From positions 101,409 to 165,408 of the forward strand of contig NZ_QBKG01000005.1 in assembly GCF_003054025.1 (NCBI RefSeq): 64,000 bases of DNA, given 5' to 3'. A model generated the notes under the pieces. It made no database searches. It was not told the DNA's origin and saw nothing but the letters and a program-made list of their open reading frames with translations. Positions 1 through 9,085 of the stretch are shown here, piece by piece. This DNA comes from Capnocytophaga leadbetteri (GTDB taxonomy: Bacteria > Bacteroidota > Bacteroidia > Flavobacteriales > Flavobacteriaceae). Each line of letters opens with the position of its first letter. Position 1 is the stretch's first letter. A program made the position numbers and the translations under genes.

Positions 1-411
1 GATAAGTACTATACACTTGCTTATGTAGGTTCTCAAGCCGACAAGTTTAAAGAAGCCGTTGAAGCTATGAATGAACTGCTCAACACTATGCCTGAGTTAC
101 CTGCGAACTTAGAATTAGCTAAACAGCAAATCAAGCAAGAAATAGAAACAGAGCGTATCACACAAGATGGTATCATCTATTACTATTTACACGACCAACG
201 TATGGGCTTAAAAGACGACATACGCAAACAGATATACCAAAATATAGATAATATCACAATGAAAGACATAAAGGCTTTCCACGATAAATATCTATCAAAT
301 AAACCATATACGTATGTAATATTAGCTTCAGAAAAGAAACTTTCTGAAGATGAGCTTAAGAAAATTGGTGACTTCAAAAAACTTAGCTTAAAAGAGCTAT
401 TTGGATACTAA
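1..411 (+). CDS. M16 family zinc protease, C-terminal fragment
   Basis: The reading frame is open from base 1 to a TAA at 409-411, giving about 136 residues, so the gene begins before the window. The fragment matches the end of Bacteroidota insulinase-like (M16) peptidases: a helical stretch (ELAKQQIKQEIETERIT), then a segment ending in a typical PYTYVILAS strand, and the C-terminus SLKELFGY. The zinc site (HxxEH) would lie in the missing N-terminal half, so activity cannot be judged. Family proteins are periplasmic or membrane-associated peptidases, often made of two M16 repeats. A strong terminator follows directly, so this is the last gene of its operon. Family assignment rests on the C-terminal pattern only. 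Confidence 0.75.
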   Translation, partial: DKYYTLAYVGSQADKFKEAVEAMNELLNTMPELPANLELAKQQIKQEIETERITQDGIIYYYLHDQRMGLKDDIRKQIYQNIDNITMKDIKAFHDKYLSNKPYTYVILASEKKLSEDELKKIGDFKKLSLKELFGY

Positions 412-432
412 ATCATAAGCAAATAACACTTA

Positions 433-478
433 AAGAGAGGTCGCCTCAGATTGTTCTGAGGCGACCTCTCTTAGTTTT
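433..478 (+). terminator. Rho-independent terminator after the M16 gene
   Basis: A perfect 18-bp inverted repeat (433-450 with 455-472) has a 4-base loop (TTGT) and a GC-rich core, GGTCGCCTC. A short T-rich tail (TTAGTTTT) follows. It sits 21 bases after the stop codon. Confidence 0.9.
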
Positions 479-497
479 AATACCATTGATAATATAG

Positions 498-527
498 TTG
501 GTAATTAGTATTTTTTTACTATCTTTG
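498..527 (+). promoter_or_regulatory. Bacteroidota-type promoter for popT
   Basis: TTG at 498-500 and TATCTTTG at 520-527 are separated by 19 bases, matching the Bacteroidota primary sigma consensus (-33 TTG, -7 TAnnTTTG). The start codon is about 50 bases downstream. Confidence 0.8.
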
Positions 528-579
528 CGGCGGTTTTTATCAATTATCAATAATAATCGATAGTTAAATATAAATTGTA

Positions 580-1512
580 ATGAAAAAATCTTTTTTAGAT
601 TATACAATTATCAGCCTGAAAGGAATAGCTATGGGGGCAGCAGATGTAGTGCCAGGGGTATCAGGGGGTACTATCGCCTTTATATCGGGCATCTATGAAG
701 AGTTAGTAGACTCTATCAGTCGTATCAATTTAAAAGCCTTTAAAATGCTATTTAGCGAAGGTATAGTAGCTTTCTGGCGACATATCAATGGCAACTTTTT
801 CGTATCCTTATTATTGGGGATAGGTATCAGTATCTTATCGTTAGCTAAGCTCATCAAATGGCTGTTAGAGCAGTACCCCATAATGGTATGGGCATTTTTC
901 TTCGGACTGATGATTGCTAGTGTATTCTTCTTAGTTAAAGAAATAAAGCGCTGGAATCTGGCTGCTATACTAACGATGCTCCTTTCAGGGGTGGCAGCCT
1001 ATATCATCACTGTTATTCCTCCTTTAGTAAGCAGCAGCGACCAGAGTTTGCTATTTTTGTTTTTGTGTGGGGCTATCGCTATCTGCGCGATGATACTCCC
1101 CGGCATTTCCGGAGCTTTTATATTAGTACTTTTAGGCGCCTATCATACTATATTAGACGCTTTAAGCAGTTGGAAACTAAAAGTGATTTTTACCTTTGCT
1201 TTAGGGGCTATCACCGGTATTCTAACTTTTTCTAGAGCCCTCAAATGGCTTTTTGCCACCTACAGAAACCTCACTTTTGCAGGGCTTACAGGCTTTATCA
1301 TAGGGTCGCTAAACAAAGTATGGCCTTGGAAACAAACCCTAAGAGTAGACCCTAGTAACGGCAGTGTAATATGGGAAAAAAGCATAAGTCCTTGTCAATT
1401 CGAAGAGATAACCAATACTAACCCTCAAATATTAACTTCTATAGGTTTGGCTATAGCAGGATTCCTCGTTATCTACGGAATCGAAAAATGGGCAAACCGT
1501 ATAAAACACTAA
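580..1512 (+). CDS. popT: DUF368 membrane protein, undecaprenyl-phosphate translocase PopT family
   Basis: A 310-residue polytopic membrane protein of the DUF368 family. The two family signatures are visible: GAADVVPGVSGGT near residues 19-31 and its inverted counterpart MILPGISGAF near 171-180. They suggest two re-entrant halves facing opposite ways. DUF368 proteins (PopT) and DedA proteins (UptA) have been shown in other bacteria to flip undecaprenyl phosphate back across the inner membrane for reuse in cell-wall and surface-glycan synthesis. That role is inferred here by family. The gene has its own promoter and is followed after 3 bases by an MFS transporter gene, so the two are probably co-transcribed. 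Length is normal for the family. Confidence 0.85.
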   Translation: MKKSFLDYTIISLKGIAMGAADVVPGVSGGTIAFISGIYEELVDSISRINLKAFKMLFSEGIVAFWRHINGNFFVSLLLGIGISILSLAKLIKWLLEQYPIMVWAFFFGLMIASVFFLVKEIKRWNLAAILTMLLSGVAAYIITVIPPLVSSSDQSLLFLFLCGAIAICAMILPGISGAFILVLLGAYHTILDALSSWKLKVIFTFALGAITGILTFSRALKWLFATYRNLTFAGLTGFIIGSLNKVWPWKQTLRVDPSNGSVIWEKSISPCQFEEITNTNPQILTSIGLAIAGFLVIYGIEKWANRIKH

Positions 1513-1515
1513 TAA

Positions 1516-2832
1516 ATGTCGTCATTAGAAAGAGGAAACAAGAAACTACTGAATGCGTGGGCGTTTTACGACTGGGCAAACTCAGTGTATTCACTAACCA
1601 TTGTTTCAACTATATTCCCTATTTTTTACGGGTTATTGTTTAAAACGGCGCAACTAACCCATATTTCGCTTTTTGGTATCTTATTCAAAAGCACTTCTGT
1701 AATTGCTTTTGTTACCGCTTTAGCCTTTTTATTAGTAGTACTCCTCTCCCCTATTCTGAGTGGTATAGCCGATTTTTTGGGCAATAAAAAGAGTTTTATG
1801 CGCTTTTTTTGCTACTTAGGGGCAATTTCGTGTATCGGGCTCTATTGGTTTTCGTTAGAGCATATCTACTTTGGGCTGATTTGCTACTTTTGCGGAGTAG
1901 TAGGTTTCTGGGGAAGTATCGTGTTCTACAACTCTTATTTGCCTGATATTGCCCTACCAGAGCAGTATGATGCGGTCAGTGCCAAAGGTTATAGTTTAGG
2001 CTATGCTGGCAGCGTATTACTACTGATTTTGAACCTTATAATGGTAATGAAACCCGAATGGATAGGCTTTGAAAACACTGATACTACTACTGCACTAACC
2101 ACTATGCGCATTTCATTTATCACTGTAGGAATTTGGTGGATAGGGTTCAGTAGCATTCCTTTCAGATACCTACCTAACTATCATAGTGGCAGAGGAAAGC
2201 TGACAAAAAATATCTTTTTCAACGGTTTTAAAGAACTCCGAAAAGTATGGCAAAGCCTAAAGGCGACCCCTTCGCTAAAATGGTATCTTATTGCTTTTTT
2301 CGTATACAGTATGGGGGTACAAACCGTAATGCTTATTGCTACCTATTTCGGAGAGCAAGAAATACAATGGGGTAGTAGAAATGAGAGTACTATAGGGCTG
2401 ATAGTCAGTGTGCTTATCATTCAATTAGTAGCTATCATAGGGGCGCGTTTAACAGTGATAGCTGTACAAAAATTTGGCAACATTAGAGTACTGATTGGGC
2501 TAAATGCTATTTGGGTAAGCATTTGCCTATTGTCATACTTTGTGTTTAAACCCGTACAGTTTTACGCCTTAGCTACCTTAGTAGGGATGGTAATGGGCGG
2601 CATACAGAGTCTTTCGCGCTCTACTTATTCAGCTTATCTACCAGATACTAAAGACACTACCTCTTTTTTCAGCTTCTATGATGTAACCGAAAAATTAGGC
2701 ATCGTAATCGGAATGGGTATCTATGGTATTATAGACCAACTGACGAATAATATGCGAAACGCCACTATTTCGTTAGTTATTTTCTTTGCATTAGGAATGC
2801 TTCTCCTCTTCAAAGTAAAAAGTAAAAAATAA
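1516..2832 (+). CDS. MFS transporter, UMF1 (Atg22-like) family
   Basis: A 438-residue membrane protein with about 12 hydrophobic segments. The N-terminal signature NAWAFYDWANSVYSLT is characteristic of the UMF1 branch of the major facilitator superfamily, related to the yeast vacuolar effluxer Atg22. A second conserved region, GGIQSLSRSTYSAYLP, lies in the C-terminal half. Substrates of bacterial UMF1 proteins are not established, although amino acid or small-metabolite efflux is a common guess. The ATG lies 3 bases after the popT stop, so translation is likely coupled. The gene and popT look like one unit with the small PspC-like gene after it. Confidence 0.85.
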   Translation: MSSLERGNKKLLNAWAFYDWANSVYSLTIVSTIFPIFYGLLFKTAQLTHISLFGILFKSTSVIAFVTALAFLLVVLLSPILSGIADFLGNKKSFMRFFCYLGAISCIGLYWFSLEHIYFGLICYFCGVVGFWGSIVFYNSYLPDIALPEQYDAVSAKGYSLGYAGSVLLLILNLIMVMKPEWIGFENTDTTTALTTMRISFITVGIWWIGFSSIPFRYLPNYHSGRGKLTKNIFFNGFKELRKVWQSLKATPSLKWYLIAFFVYSMGVQTVMLIATYFGEQEIQWGSRNESTIGLIVSVLIIQLVAIIGARLTVIAVQKFGNIRVLIGLNAIWVSICLLSYFVFKPVQFYALATLVGMVMGGIQSLSRSTYSAYLPDTKDTTSFFSFYDVTEKLGIVIGMGIYGIIDQLTNNMRNATISLVIFFALGMLLLFKVKSKK

Positions 2833-2865
2833 ATCAGAGGAAAAAATATATAATTTGATATTGAA

Positions 2866-3084
2866 ATGTTAAAATTCAGGTTTTTTCTTGAGAAATACGG
2901 ATTTGCCGTATCCTCTCGGTTAGCAGAGAAATTAGGGATGCGGGCAAAAGATGTACGAATAGCCTTTATCTACGGCACTTTTGCTACATTGGGGGCGTGG
3001 TTTGGTGTTTATTTATTATTAGCTTCTTTGCTGAAAATCAAAGACTTATTATACACTAAAAGAACTTCTGTTTTTGATTTATAA
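2866..3084 (+). CDS. Small PspC-domain membrane protein
   Basis: A 72-residue protein. Residues 1-34 are a charged region (SSRLAEKLGMRAKDVRIAF) followed by one membrane span near 34-58 and a short basic tail ending TKRTSVFDL. That arrangement and the tail are typical of short flavobacterial proteins assigned to the PspC family. In enterobacteria PspC belongs to the phage-shock envelope stress response, but this protein is much shorter and lacks the leucine-zipper half, so a Psp role is only suggested by name. It lies 33 bases after the UMF1 gene. Confidence 0.7.
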   Translation: MLKFRFFLEKYGFAVSSRLAEKLGMRAKDVRIAFIYGTFATLGAWFGVYLLLASLLKIKDLLYTKRTSVFDL

Positions 3085-3106
3085 AAAAATTAATAGGGGT
3101 ATAGCA

Positions 3107-3136
3107 TTGTTATACCCATTATTTTTTGTATCTTTG
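3107..3136 (+). promoter_or_regulatory. Promoter for the LLM oxidoreductase - oxyR pair
   Basis: TTG at 3107-3109, 19 bases, then TATCTTTG at 3129-3136. Its position rules out the upstream TTG at 3126 as a start codon for the next gene and supports the ATG at 3159. Confidence 0.8.
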
Positions 3137-3158
3137 CCTCTTAAAAATAACAACTATT

Positions 3159-4073
3159 ATGATAGATCCTAATAAACTGTCGGTTGGCATATTGCTCCCT
3201 ATAGAATCATATGAAGGAGCTATTCCTAAAATGGAAAATCAAACACAGCTCATACAGCGTGCAGAAGCCTTAGGTTTTGATACGGTATGGGTGCGCGATA
3301 TTCCGCTAAACAATCCAGATTTTAAAGAAGTAGGGCAAATATTTGACCCTTGGATATACTTATCGCATATAGCATCGCTCACCAAAAGCATCAAGTTTGG
3401 TATTGCAAGTGTTATTTTGCCACTGCGCCACCCTTTGCACGTAGCTAAAGCCTCTGCAAGCCTCGATGTACTTTTCCCTAACCGTTTTGTGATGGGGGTA
3501 GCCTCTGGAGACCGTCCAGTAGAATACCCTGCATTCAACAAACCTTTTGAGTTAAGAAGTGCTCGTGTATCAGAACATATGCGTATGCTTAGAGAGTTGT
3601 GGAGCAAAGATTTTCCTACTTATAACAACGATTACGGTACCCTAATGGCTAATGTAGGCGATGTAGTACCTAAGCCCGTACACAAAAATATACCAATGTA
3701 TGTTACAGGGCACGTTGGAGGGGTAAACCTCGATTGGATTGCCAAAAACTCTGACGGATGGATTTACTATCCTCGCGACTTCGCTTTCACAAAAAAAATA
3801 GTACAAGATTGGGAAGAGGCGCTACAAAAAGAAGGACAACCTAAAAAACCTTATATACAGCCTGTGTATATAGATCTAATGGAAGATCCTAATTTCGAAC
3901 CCCAAAAGATAGATTTAGGCTTCCGCTTAGGGCGTACTTACCTAATAGATATGTTCCAAGAACTCGAAAAAATAGGGGTGAACCACACTATGCTAGTGTT
4001 CAAGTATTGTTCACGCCCAGCAGGAGAAGTACTCGAAGAGATAGGAAAAGACATTTTGCCACAACTTAAATAA
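3159..4073 (+). CDS. Luciferase-like (LLM class) flavin oxidoreductase, BA3436-like
   Basis: A 304-residue protein of the bacterial-luciferase fold, which binds reduced FMN or F420-like flavins. Typical elements are GILLPIESYEGAIPKMENQ at the N-terminus, GFDTVWVRDIPL, RHPLHVAKASASLDVL and RFVMGVASGDRPVEYPAF, closest to the BA3436 (TIGR03571) subfamily. The substrate is unknown. Start: the ATG at 3159 is chosen because the -7 box lies at 3129-3136, so any earlier start would not be transcribed. The oxyR gene begins 9 bases after the stop, so the pair probably forms an operon. A link to oxidative stress or flavin redox chemistry is an inference from that neighbour. Confidence 0.82.
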   Translation: MIDPNKLSVGILLPIESYEGAIPKMENQTQLIQRAEALGFDTVWVRDIPLNNPDFKEVGQIFDPWIYLSHIASLTKSIKFGIASVILPLRHPLHVAKASASLDVLFPNRFVMGVASGDRPVEYPAFNKPFELRSARVSEHMRMLRELWSKDFPTYNNDYGTLMANVGDVVPKPVHKNIPMYVTGHVGGVNLDWIAKNSDGWIYYPRDFAFTKKIVQDWEEALQKEGQPKKPYIQPVYIDLMEDPNFEPQKIDLGFRLGRTYLIDMFQELEKIGVNHTMLVFKYCSRPAGEVLEEIGKDILPQLK

Positions 4074-4082
4074 CAGCTTATT

Positions 4083-5033
4083 ATGACCATTACTCAATTT
4101 CAATATGTTTTGGCAGTTGCCAAATACAAGAACTTTACTACTGCTGCCGAAAACAGTTATGTAACACAACCAACCTTAAGTATGCAAATACAGAAGTTGG
4201 AAGAAGAATTGGGGGTCACCATTTTTGACAGAAGCAAAAAACCACTACAGATAACAGAAATAGGAGAGCAAATCATTAAGCAGGCGCAGACAATAGTAAA
4301 CGAGTCTGAACGAATGAATGATATTGTTGCTCAGCAGAAAGGATATATTGGGGGCGAGTTTAGAGTAGGGATAATTCCTACTGTATCGCCTACCCTATTA
4401 CCAATGTTTTTAAACAACTTTATAAATAAATATCCTAAGGTATGTTTAAAAATTGAAGAACAAACTACTGAAAATATCTTGAAGAAAATAGGCGATGGCA
4501 CTTATGATGCGGGCATACTCGCTACTCCTTTAGCCAATCCTTCTATCATAGAGCGCCCGCTGTACTACGAGCCTTTTGTAGCTTATATACCTGTAAATCA
4601 CAGGCTCCAAAACTCTAAAACCATCTATACTGGCGATTTAGATGTCAATGATATTTTAATGTTAGAAGACGGGCATTGCTTCAAAGATAGTGTGCTAAAC
4701 ATCTGTAACCAAGATGTGATTGAATCGCGAAAACATTTTCAGCTAAAAAGTGGTAGTTTTGAGACGTTAGTACGCTTAGCCAACGAAGGTTTAGGTATGA
4801 CACTACTCCCCTATCTGCATTCGTTAGAACTCAAAGAAAAAGAAAAAGAATGTATTCATTATTTTGAAGAACCTTATCCTGCGAGAGAGATAAGTTTGGT
4901 ATATCATAAAAATGAACTTAAAATGCAAATAATCAAATCATTGCATAGTACTATTTCAGGAGTTATCAGAGGAGCTATTGCTTTCCAAAATGTAAAAATT
5001 ATCAGTCCTACGCGAGAAAGGCACAAGATTTGA
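4083..5033 (+). CDS. oxyR: LysR-type hydrogen-peroxide sensor OxyR
   Basis: A 316-residue LysR-type regulator. Residues 1-60 form the winged helix-turn-helix (FTTAAENSYVTQPTLSMQI), and residues 90-300 the regulatory domain. Cysteines fall at positions 199 and 208 in EDGHCFKDSVLNIC, the same numbers and nine-residue spacing as the redox pair of E. coli OxyR, so disulfide-based peroxide sensing is well supported. The gene lies 9 bases after the flavin oxidoreductase gene, in the same direction, and shares its promoter. Classical OxyR targets (catalase, AhpC, Dps) are not next to it. No other LysR subgroup fits as well. Confidence 0.9.
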   Translation: MTITQFQYVLAVAKYKNFTTAAENSYVTQPTLSMQIQKLEEELGVTIFDRSKKPLQITEIGEQIIKQAQTIVNESERMNDIVAQQKGYIGGEFRVGIIPTVSPTLLPMFLNNFINKYPKVCLKIEEQTTENILKKIGDGTYDAGILATPLANPSIIERPLYYEPFVAYIPVNHRLQNSKTIYTGDLDVNDILMLEDGHCFKDSVLNICNQDVIESRKHFQLKSGSFETLVRLANEGLGMTLLPYLHSLELKEKEKECIHYFEEPYPAREISLVYHKNELKMQIIKSLHSTISGVIRGAIAFQNVKIISPTRERHKI

Positions 5034-5090
5034 TAGTATAGAGAAATCAAAAAGAAAAATTTAATTATTGTTTTTAAAATAAGTATTATA

Positions 5091-7184
5091 ATGAAAAATA
5101 TATCAGTAGCCTTATTTTTACTATTTATTTCATTTGCTTCTTGTAGTTTCACAAGCAAGAAGTTCGATAATCCTGACAAGGATAAAGATAGAGTACTGCT
5201 TGAAATAGTAGAGCACGTAATGATTAATGCGCATTTTAGTCCTGTAGATATGGATGATGCTTTCTCTAAGAAAGTATTTGAGAGCTATATAAAAAGTTTA
5301 GACGGACAAAAGCGCTATTTTTTGCAGTCAGATATCAATGAATTCAAAAAATATGAAACTCTTTTAGATGATAATCTTAAAAAGGGTGATATTAGTTTTT
5401 TCAACTTATCATACGAGCGACTCAAACAGCGTATGAAAGAAGCTGAAGAGATAAATAAAACTATCTTTGCAAAGCCTATCGACTTTAACTCAAATGATAA
5501 AATCAATACAGATTATGAGCATTTGCCTTTTGTGAAAAATAAAGCTGAACTACAGCAGCGTTGGAAGCAAATTATCATTTTTTCAACTCTTTCTACTTAC
5601 TTAACCAAACAAAAAGAAGAGGCTTCTAAAAAGGAAAAAGACGCTAAATATCAATCTAAAGGAGATGATGTCCTCAAAAAAGAATCAGTAGAAGCTACAC
5701 AAAAAACTCTTTCGGATATGTTTGGTATCTATAACGAGCTAACACGCGAAGAATGGTTTAGTCTTTTTGTAAACGCTATCACTGAAACTTTTGACCCTCA
5801 CTCTAACTATATGGCTCCTGATGTAAAAGAAGGATTTGACCGAGATATGTCGGGTAAATTTGAAGGAATAGGAGCTCAATTACAAAAGAAGACGGATGGT
5901 ATCAGCATCACTGACGTAATTTTAGGTGGCCCTGTATGGAAAGGAAAACTTTTAGAAGTAGGCGATATGATACTAAAAGTAGGACAAGGGACTCAAGAAC
6001 CTGTAGATGTAGTAGGTATGCGCTTAGATGACGCTGTAAAACTCATAAAAGGTCCTAAAGGCACTGAAGTACGCCTAACTGTTAAACGTGTAGACGGTAC
6101 TATAGAAGTAGTACCTATCATCAGAGATGTGGTAGAAATTGAAGAAACTTATGCTAAATCGGCAGTAATACTCTCTAACGGAAAACGTTACGGGCTTATC
6201 TACCTACCTAAATTTTACATTAACTTTGAAGATACTAACCAGCGCAATGCTGCTACCGATGTAGCCCTCGAGATTGAAAAATTAAAGAAAGAAAACATTG
6301 ATGGGCTTATCGTCGACCTTAGAAGTAACGGAGGGGGCTCACTAAAAACAGTTGTAGATATAGGAGGATTTTTCATTCCAAAAGGGCCTATCGTACAAGT
6401 AAAATCGTCAAGAGGTAGCAGAGATGTCCTTTCAGACAACGATCCTAAGACTCAGTGGGATGGCTCTCTTGTCATCCTTACTAATGAGCTATCTGCCTCA
6501 GCTTCAGAGATATTAGCGGCTGCTATGCAAGACTACAAACGCGCTATTATTATAGGAGGTAAGCAAACTTTTGGTAAAGGTACTGTACAAAGTTTCGTAG
6601 ATCTAAACGGATTCTTACGCCAAAATGACTACGGCGACCTTGGTGCCCTCAAAATAACTATTCAGAAGTTTTACCGTATCAACGGAGGGTCTACACAGCT
6701 AAAAGGAGTAGAAAGCGATATTGTAGTACCTGACAAATACAAATATATAGATATAGGCGAGCGAGATATGCCTAACGCTATGTCTTGGGATAAGATTGAG
6801 CCTGCTAAATATACTCCTTGGAGTAACAATGCTAATTTTGACAAGGCAATTGCTAATAGTCAGAAACGTATTAGTGAAAATCAATATTTAAAATTGATTG
6901 ATGAAAATGCCCAATGGATTAAGCAACAGCAAAAAGATAATATATTCCCTCTCAACTATGAAGCTTATAAAAGTTTGATAGACAAGAATGAAGAGCAAGC
7001 TAAGAAGTTTAAAGCCATAGCTGATTATAAATCAGAGCTTAAGTTTGCTTCTACAGCCTCTGATGAAGCTAAAGTGAAAGGTAATGAAGACCTTAAACTA
7101 CGCCGCGATCGTTGGCATGAAAACTTACAAAAAGACGTTTATATAGACGAAGCTGTGAAAGTACTTGAAGACTTAAACAAATAG
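5091..7184 (+). CDS. prc: Tail-specific (carboxy-terminal processing) protease Prc/Tsp, lipoprotein
   Basis: A 697-residue S41 peptidase. The N-terminus has a lipoprotein signal with lipobox FASC (Cys19), so it is probably anchored in the periplasm. Order: helical N-terminal domain (about 30-240), PDZ domain (about 250-340), protease core (345-530), then a C-terminal helical domain (DUF3340 type, 540-697). By alignment with E. coli Prc the catalytic residues are Ser470 in ELSASASEI, Asp481, and Lys496 in TFGKGTVQ, all present. Such enzymes trim or degrade periplasmic proteins from their C-termini. In E. coli Prc controls peptidoglycan hydrolases. The gene stands alone and is followed by a terminator. 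Confidence 0.92.
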   Translation: MKNISVALFLLFISFASCSFTSKKFDNPDKDKDRVLLEIVEHVMINAHFSPVDMDDAFSKKVFESYIKSLDGQKRYFLQSDINEFKKYETLLDDNLKKGDISFFNLSYERLKQRMKEAEEINKTIFAKPIDFNSNDKINTDYEHLPFVKNKAELQQRWKQIIIFSTLSTYLTKQKEEASKKEKDAKYQSKGDDVLKKESVEATQKTLSDMFGIYNELTREEWFSLFVNAITETFDPHSNYMAPDVKEGFDRDMSGKFEGIGAQLQKKTDGISITDVILGGPVWKGKLLEVGDMILKVGQGTQEPVDVVGMRLDDAVKLIKGPKGTEVRLTVKRVDGTIEVVPIIRDVVEIEETYAKSAVILSNGKRYGLIYLPKFYINFEDTNQRNAATDVALEIEKLKKENIDGLIVDLRSNGGGSLKTVVDIGGFFIPKGPIVQVKSSRGSRDVLSDNDPKTQWDGSLVILTNELSASASEILAAAMQDYKRAIIIGGKQTFGKGTVQSFVDLNGFLRQNDYGDLGALKITIQKFYRINGGSTQLKGVESDIVVPDKYKYIDIGERDMPNAMSWDKIEPAKYTPWSNNANFDKAIANSQKRISENQYLKLIDENAQWIKQQQKDNIFPLNYEAYKSLIDKNEEQAKKFKAIADYKSELKFASTASDEAKVKGNEDLKLRRDRWHENLQKDVYIDEAVKVLEDLNK

Positions 7185-7204
7185 TCAGTATAAATCAGAA
7201 AGAG

Positions 7205-7250
7205 AAAAACTTTGCTAAGGAAAAAATATCTTTAGCAAAGTTTTTTCTTT
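7205..7250 (+). terminator. Rho-independent terminator after prc
   Basis: A 14-bp inverted repeat (7205-7218 with 7232-7245; core CTTTGCTAA) runs into a T tract at 7241-7246. It lies about 20 bases after the prc stop and just before the next promoter. Confidence 0.85.
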
Positions 7251-7279
7251 TGGTATGTGCTAAAAAAGTTGTATCTTTG
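7250..7279 (+). promoter_or_regulatory. Promoter for the MscS-type channel gene
   Basis: TTG at 7250-7252, 19 bases, TATCTTTG at 7272-7279. It overlaps the tail of the preceding terminator. Confidence 0.75.
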
Positions 7280-7312
7280 CCACATCAATCTTTATAATTA
7301 TTGATTTTTCAC

Positions 7313-9079
7313 TTGAAAAGAATACTCTTCATATTATCTATATTTTGCTGTTTAAGTTCTCTATTTGCTCAAAGTGACAGCCTCTCTCAACAGGATATAA
7401 AGCGAGAATTAGAAGCTATTAAACTTATTCGATTAAAAGATTCTATAAAGATAGCCATCTTAATGAATGAAATTAAGGAGTTGGTGCATACTACTACCCA
7501 ATTACCTACCCCTACAAATACATCTGATTCTTTGGCTACTATCGAAAAGAAGCAAGAAATAGAAAGCCTACGCGAGAAGATACGAGGAAAGCCTATTGTT
7601 TTTCAGAAAGATACATTATTTTATCTATATACTTCATACAGCCCTTATGATATTGATACGCGAGTGAAATATATAGAAGATAAAATACAAACCTTGTATG
7701 ACGATCCTTTTTTCACCCCTGACTCAATTCAATTGAAGCCTTTAGGAGAGTACTTAAATATAATGTATAAGAAAAATAGTATTGCTGGCATTACAATGAT
7801 AGATGCTATGTGGGAGAATACTACTCAAGAAGATTTAGCTTCACGATATGCTAATGCAATTAAAAGTACTATTGTAAAATATAAAGAGCAAAACAGCCTC
7901 AAAAGTGTAATGATTCGTTTAGGAGAATTATTGCTTGTACTCCTCATTGCTTTTGTATTAGTATGGGGTATCAACCGATTATTTGAGTTCTTAAGAAAAG
8001 TAGCTATCAACTCCGAACACCGCTTCTTAACAGGTATCCGTATCAATAATTACGAGCTTATTAAGAAAAGAAAGATGGTAAAGGCACTACTCAAGCTCCT
8101 TGCTGTACTGCGAGTGGTTATTTTGCTTTTTTTATTCATCACTATTATACGTCTGATTTTTGACATTTTCCCTTCTACCCAATATTTATCAAAAATTATT
8201 ATCAAGTGGATTAGTGAGCCTATAAGAGATATAGGTGTAGCTATTATCAATTATTTGCCGCACTTATTCAATATTATAATTATCATTATTATCACCCGTT
8301 ATTTACTCAAAGGGCTTCGTTTTTTTGCCTTAGAAATTGAGCGTGGTATCCTAAAAATAAAAGGCTTTCACCCCGAATGGGCTCGTACCACTTATAGTCT
8401 TATACGCATAATGTTATGGGTTTTAGCTTTAGTAATTATATTTCCTCACTTACCAGGCTCTGACAGCGATGCTTTTAAAGGAATATCAGTATTCTTTGGG
8501 GTGCTTATTTCATTAGGTTCTTCCTCTTCTATTTCTAATGCCATAGCAGGTGTTGTCATTAGCTATATGCGTCCTTTTCAGGTAGGTGATTGGATAAAAT
8601 CAGGAGAGATTATAGGAGTAGTAATCGAAAAAAACGCTTTAGTAACACGCCTTAAGACTATCAATAATGAAGATGTAACCATACCTAATTCGGCTATACT
8701 TAGTGGGGCTACTATGAACTTTTCTTCTATAGGCAAACAATGTGGTTTAGCTTTAAATGTTAGAGTAAAAGTGCGCTATGATTATCCTGATAATCTAGTA
8801 GAAGAACTACTCATTGAGTCAGCTCTGATAACTAATGGTATCTCTCCTACCCCTCATCCATACGTATTTCAGTTATCACTTGATGAACTTAATGCTTCTT
8901 ACGAACTTAACGCTTACACTTTTATCCCAGAGAATATGTATTTCATCAAATCTGATTTAGTAAAAAACATTCAAAATACTTTCAAACAAGCAAATATAGA
9001 GATATTTTCTACTCAGTATATTGATATTCGAGAATTTAAAAAAGAAGAAAAAGCAAATAGCAAAGAGAATAAAAGATAG
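7313..9079 (+). CDS. Large MscS-family mechanosensitive channel, probable TTG start
   Basis: About 588 residues. There is no ATG near the 5' end. A TTG at 7313 gives MKRILFILSIFCCLSSLFA, a clean signal peptide about 35 bases after the -7 box, whereas the TTG at 7301 only adds four residues. Residues about 20-190 form a periplasmic, partly helical domain. Several membrane spans follow (about 195-220, 255-280, 305-330, 360-380). The MscS core holds GVLISLGSSSSISNAIAG, the pore-lining helix region, then MRPFQVGDWIKSG and EDVTIPNSAIL of the beta domain. Such channels release solutes under hypo-osmotic shock. The size resembles the larger YnaI/MscM-like relatives, and exact gating is unknown. Confidence 0.88.
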   Translation: MKRILFILSIFCCLSSLFAQSDSLSQQDIKRELEAIKLIRLKDSIKIAILMNEIKELVHTTTQLPTPTNTSDSLATIEKKQEIESLREKIRGKPIVFQKDTLFYLYTSYSPYDIDTRVKYIEDKIQTLYDDPFFTPDSIQLKPLGEYLNIMYKKNSIAGITMIDAMWENTTQEDLASRYANAIKSTIVKYKEQNSLKSVMIRLGELLLVLLIAFVLVWGINRLFEFLRKVAINSEHRFLTGIRINNYELIKKRKMVKALLKLLAVLRVVILLFLFITIIRLIFDIFPSTQYLSKIIIKWISEPIRDIGVAIINYLPHLFNIIIIIIITRYLLKGLRFFALEIERGILKIKGFHPEWARTTYSLIRIMLWVLALVIIFPHLPGSDSDAFKGISVFFGVLISLGSSSSISNAIAGVVISYMRPFQVGDWIKSGEIIGVVIEKNALVTRLKTINNEDVTIPNSAILSGATMNFSSIGKQCGLALNVRVKVRYDYPDNLVEELLIESALITNGISPTPHPYVFQLSLDELNASYELNAYTFIPENMYFIKSDLVKNIQNTFKQANIEIFSTQYIDIREFKKEEKANSKENKR

Positions 9080-9085
9080 AATAGA

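Noticed and set aside
3126..3158. An upstream TTG start for the luciferase-like oxidoreductase.
   Set aside because: It lies inside the -7 promoter element (3129-3136), before the expected transcription start; the ATG at 3159 matches the family.
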